Assembly (NCBI GenBank): GCA_031308135.1
Contig: JAHLJT010009419.1
Coordinates: 179,150,739 to 179,214,738 of the forward strand
Direction of reading: 5' to 3'
Origin: Acheta domesticus
Lineage: Eukaryota > Arthropoda > Insecta > Orthoptera > Gryllidae
Length of the DNA: 64,000 bases
A model generated the notes under the pieces. That model worked only from the letters and a program-made list of their open reading frames with translations. It was not told the origin of the DNA and did no database searches. Shown here piece by piece: positions 61,118-64,000 of the stretch (the stretch's first letter is position 1; every line of letters starts with the position of its first letter). A program made the translations under genes and the position numbers.

Positions 61118-63090
61118 TATAGATTAATTTTATGAAGAAAGTTGTGACAACAGAACCCGGAACACGTGACGCTAAAGAGTTTCCAAAAGATCGTTCACAC
61201 TGCTGGGGCGAAAGCTCTACCGCATTTGTACCTCCATGACTGGGTACATTCGCCTACGCGGCCGTGTAATCAGACGGAGAAACGCTGCTGGTGTAGACTG
61301 GCCGTGCCTTTAGAAGTCATGGTCACTGAAGACAACAGCTGACGGGCAAAAGAATTGGAAGAAAGCTACTACGAGGAAAGAATTTAATATTGCGAATCTT
61401 CCTGAAGTGCAGACTATTCAAATTAACATTCCGAGCCCTCATAGCACTTTGAAGGGCAGAAATTTTACGAGTACGTTTTAGGGTAAAAGCAGAGGGAGTT
61501 TTATTACCATGTTCAAAATAAAACTAATCGACGTTATAAAAGCACCAAGTGGAGATTTCTAAATGAGTGTTGGAATACATAATACTGCAATTTGATGTTA
61601 GAAAATTACAAACGATGTCGTTAGACCGAATTTGAGAATTTTTATAAGTAAAGCTATGATTTATATGGATTACTATGTACCTACTAAATATGTACGTACA
61701 TATGGACTAGAAATTTTTAAAATATGGAGTAAAATATGGACTAACAATTGAATAAATATATTAAAATAGTAAATCTAAAGTTAAAACACCTACTACATTG
61801 TAATGCCATTTTCAATAGTTAAGTATTTTAATAAGAATCTATATAATATTTTGTAGTAATTCTCAAAATTAACTGGAGGGGTAGAGAAAATGTGATAAAC
61901 GTATTGGCTATCTATGAATCAAATTTTGGGGTTGTTTAATGTCAGCTAAAAAGTTATGGAAGAGGGCGTTCATTTAAGCTTTAGAACTGATGATATTGTA
62001 ATATATAGAAATTTAAATTCATAAATTTAAATTGGAGGTTCTGTGGGATATTCAATTCTACATAATAATAAATTACATGTCTGTAAAGATAAAAATTAAG
62101 ATTACGGTGTTTGACAACTAACACCTAGACAGTTAAACTAAACTGATTATTTTGAAAGTATTGGTAGATTGTGGCCCAACTTTGGATTCAGTGAACCGTG
62201 CTGTCATTAAACCTTCGCTCTCGATGTCTAAACCATTTCGAGGCAGTTACATTGGTATAAATCCACCATTTTAATCACGCAATTTACGGCATCCGGTCAG
62301 CGCGAAACTTCATTTACGTCAGTCGAAACGCGAAACTTCATTTACGTTTCTTTTATTCCTCATTAAAGAGGTATCACACATATCCAGTTTCTCACTTTTA
62401 AAGTTCAATAATTGTTACTCCCACAGGAATCCACTTTGCCGATTCGAATAACATTTGTTTAAGTTACCAACGTGAATGATAAAGAACAATAAAATACATT
62501 TTCAAGAAAACATTTATATAGAATGGATTTTGTAGTACATTTTATTATACCGTGAAAACCGCAAGTGACAAATTAAAATAGTCAGTTTTGGCACATTACA
62601 TTTTTTACGGAGTTCGTATGTCTTGTAGTAATTATATTCACCATATATCTTTAATTATTTAACACTTTTGCAAATAATTTCATCTTCTGTACAATATTTT
62701 CAATGTGCATAGTTATTAAGTGTTGTTCATGTGCTTTGCGCCTTCTAGATTTCAACATAATTATCGGATAATTTTAATTAAACAGAACAGAAATTAACAT
62801 CAATTAAAATTGAAAAAGTGTAGAATAGTCTAAAAACTTCGGAAAATACCGACTTCCGGAAAAAAACAAGAATGCCAAGTCCTCTTTTCAGCCGCCACAG
62901 AGAAAATTGTTGGTGGAAATGCACTCTCAATTAAACAGGTTTTGCATTCTCACCGGTTTTTTTCACATACAAATGATGGGACATTCATAATTAGCCTCAT
63001 TAATGGAGGTTTCCCACTAATTCAGATTGGACTGCGTATAATAATCGCTTCTCGTCTTAGTACTACGGCTGGCACCTCGCGAAACGTTCC

Positions 63091-64000
63091 GAAGTCACGG
63101 TCACGGTCACGAGAGCAACAGTCCCGGCCGGGCAAAAAGCAATAGGAAAGGGAAGGGAGGCTGCGGCAGCGCCAACCGCGATGGTGATTCGCTCTAGGGA
63201 GTCGGTGATGCCTTGGGCTTAGAAAACTTTGATTCATTTGAGCAAAAACTGTGACGATGAGCGTGAGTGGAGAAATTCACCGATTTCTTTTCATCAGAAA
63301 GTGAGAATGAATCCATCATAGCTTGTTGTTAACCCACTACTGCCAAGAATGATTTTGTTCGCTTAGCGCTCTGCCATTGTCGCATTCGTGCGCGCACTGG
63401 AGCCGTTGGAGACCTCTGGTGGCATGTTTTTGCAACTTTTAGTGCTAAACAATTGTTATGTTGCTAAATTGTATTAATAGAGCGCTCCCGAAGCGCCAAA
63501 CGGTGGTTATTTAATATTTTTTTTTATAAGAAGAAGCAAAACCGTTGAAACTCACGCTGCATAAGCCCCGTCAACTTCGATGCGGACCAACCACCGTTTG
63601 TTTTACATCGGCCTCTCCCTCCGACTTAACCACAGGCTTATAGCAGCTAAGTACGGTTCATGAGTGGTGAAATTAACTGATTTCTTTTCATCAGAAAGTG
63701 AGAATCATAGCTTGTTGTTAATACTCCGGGAACTGGTAAAAGAAAAAAGGCTTGAGGGTCGATGGCATAGGAACAAACACATTCCTAGAAATAGATTGTG
63801 AGTGCTAATTCATTCCAAAGTCACGATCACTGAGGGCAACAGTCCCAGCTGGGCAAAAAGCACGAGCAAAGGGAGGCTGCGGCGATCACCACGGTGATTC
63901 GCTCTAGGGAGTCGGTGATAATGCCTTGGTCACCGAAAACTTCGATTTACTGGAACAAAAACTGTGACGATGAGCGTGAGTGGAGAAATTATCTGCTTTA
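63091..64000 (+). repeat. Local direct duplication, period about 0.72 kb
   Basis: 63091-63281 recurs at 63819-63992: ATGGTGATTCGCTCTAGGGA and AAAACTGTGACGATGAGCGT are in both, with small indels. The adjoining segment TTTCTTTTCATCAGAAAGTG recurs separately at 63288 and 63682. Between the copies, CAAACGGTGGTT (63498) pairs perfectly with AACCACCGTTTG (63589). The second copy runs to the window edge. No coding content recognised. Confidence 0.88.

Larger units (their letters stand above)
55943..64000 (+). other. Intron 2 of the elongase gene, 5' part
   Basis: At least 8 kb without a further ELOVL exon. Stretches with nothing recognised are 55950-57060, 58850-60370 and 61120-63085. Pyrimidine tract, palindrome, piggyBac fragment and terminal duplication are listed separately. 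Confidence 0.75.

Overview
The window looks like nuclear DNA from an arthropod, most likely an insect with a large, repeat-rich genome. The evidence is AT-rich non-coding sequence, very long introns, many transposon remnants of classes typical of insects (Penelope-like, CR1/jockey/RTE-type LINEs, hAT, Tc1/mariner-like MITEs, piggyBac, tRNA-type SINEs), and one gene whose protein resembles insect fatty-acid elongases. I cannot name the species. Nothing bacterial, viral or CRISPR-like is seen.

The only host gene I can support lies on the + strand: the 5' part of an ELOVL-type very-long-chain fatty acid elongase. The start-codon exon (29222-29282) and the next coding exon (55752-55942) join in frame across a 26.5-kb intron with consensus splice sites. 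They encode the N terminus and the first two predicted membrane segments. The catalytic histidine-box exon is not in the window and should lie beyond 64000. A splice acceptor just before the start exon implies at least one upstream 5' UTR exon. CpG-rich blocks at 9.9-10.3, 16.4-16.6 and 26.9-27.1 kb are candidate first exons or promoters, none proven.

Upstream part (1-29 kb): a 15-bp minisatellite (1.8-2.4 kb), a tRNA-derived SINE between two direct repeats (5.2-6.6 kb), CCN-rich tracts (15.9-16.4 and 21.7-22.1 kb), a CR1-like LINE end with a (TAA)n tail (18.3-18.9 kb), a Penelope-like reverse transcriptase fragment (20.5-20.9 kb), a 480-bp hAT element with a perfect 8-bp target duplication (24.8-25.3 kb), and a 268-bp palindromic MITE flanked by TA (26.6-26.9 kb).

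Intron 1 (29.3-55.8 kb): LINE remnants at 31.6-31.9, 35.0-35.4 and 38.7-39.3 kb; a 10-bp satellite with 67 identical consecutive units (33.8-34.9 kb) whose edge was hit by a hAT-like element; a (CCCG)n tract; two copies of one 229-bp MITE (36.3 and 48.0 kb), one split by a SINE with a 14-bp target duplication; CACN arrays; and a 12-bp G-rich array (46.4-47.2 kb). Intron 2 (from 55.9 kb): a pyrimidine tract, a large Penelope-type palindrome (58.0-58.8 kb), a piggyBac transposase 3' end (60.75-61.1 kb) and a local duplication at the right edge.

No undescribed functional system was found. The most informative signals are the nested insertions with readable target duplications, the hammerhead-like motifs in Penelope-type repeats, and the fact that nearly all GC-rich arrays face the same way.
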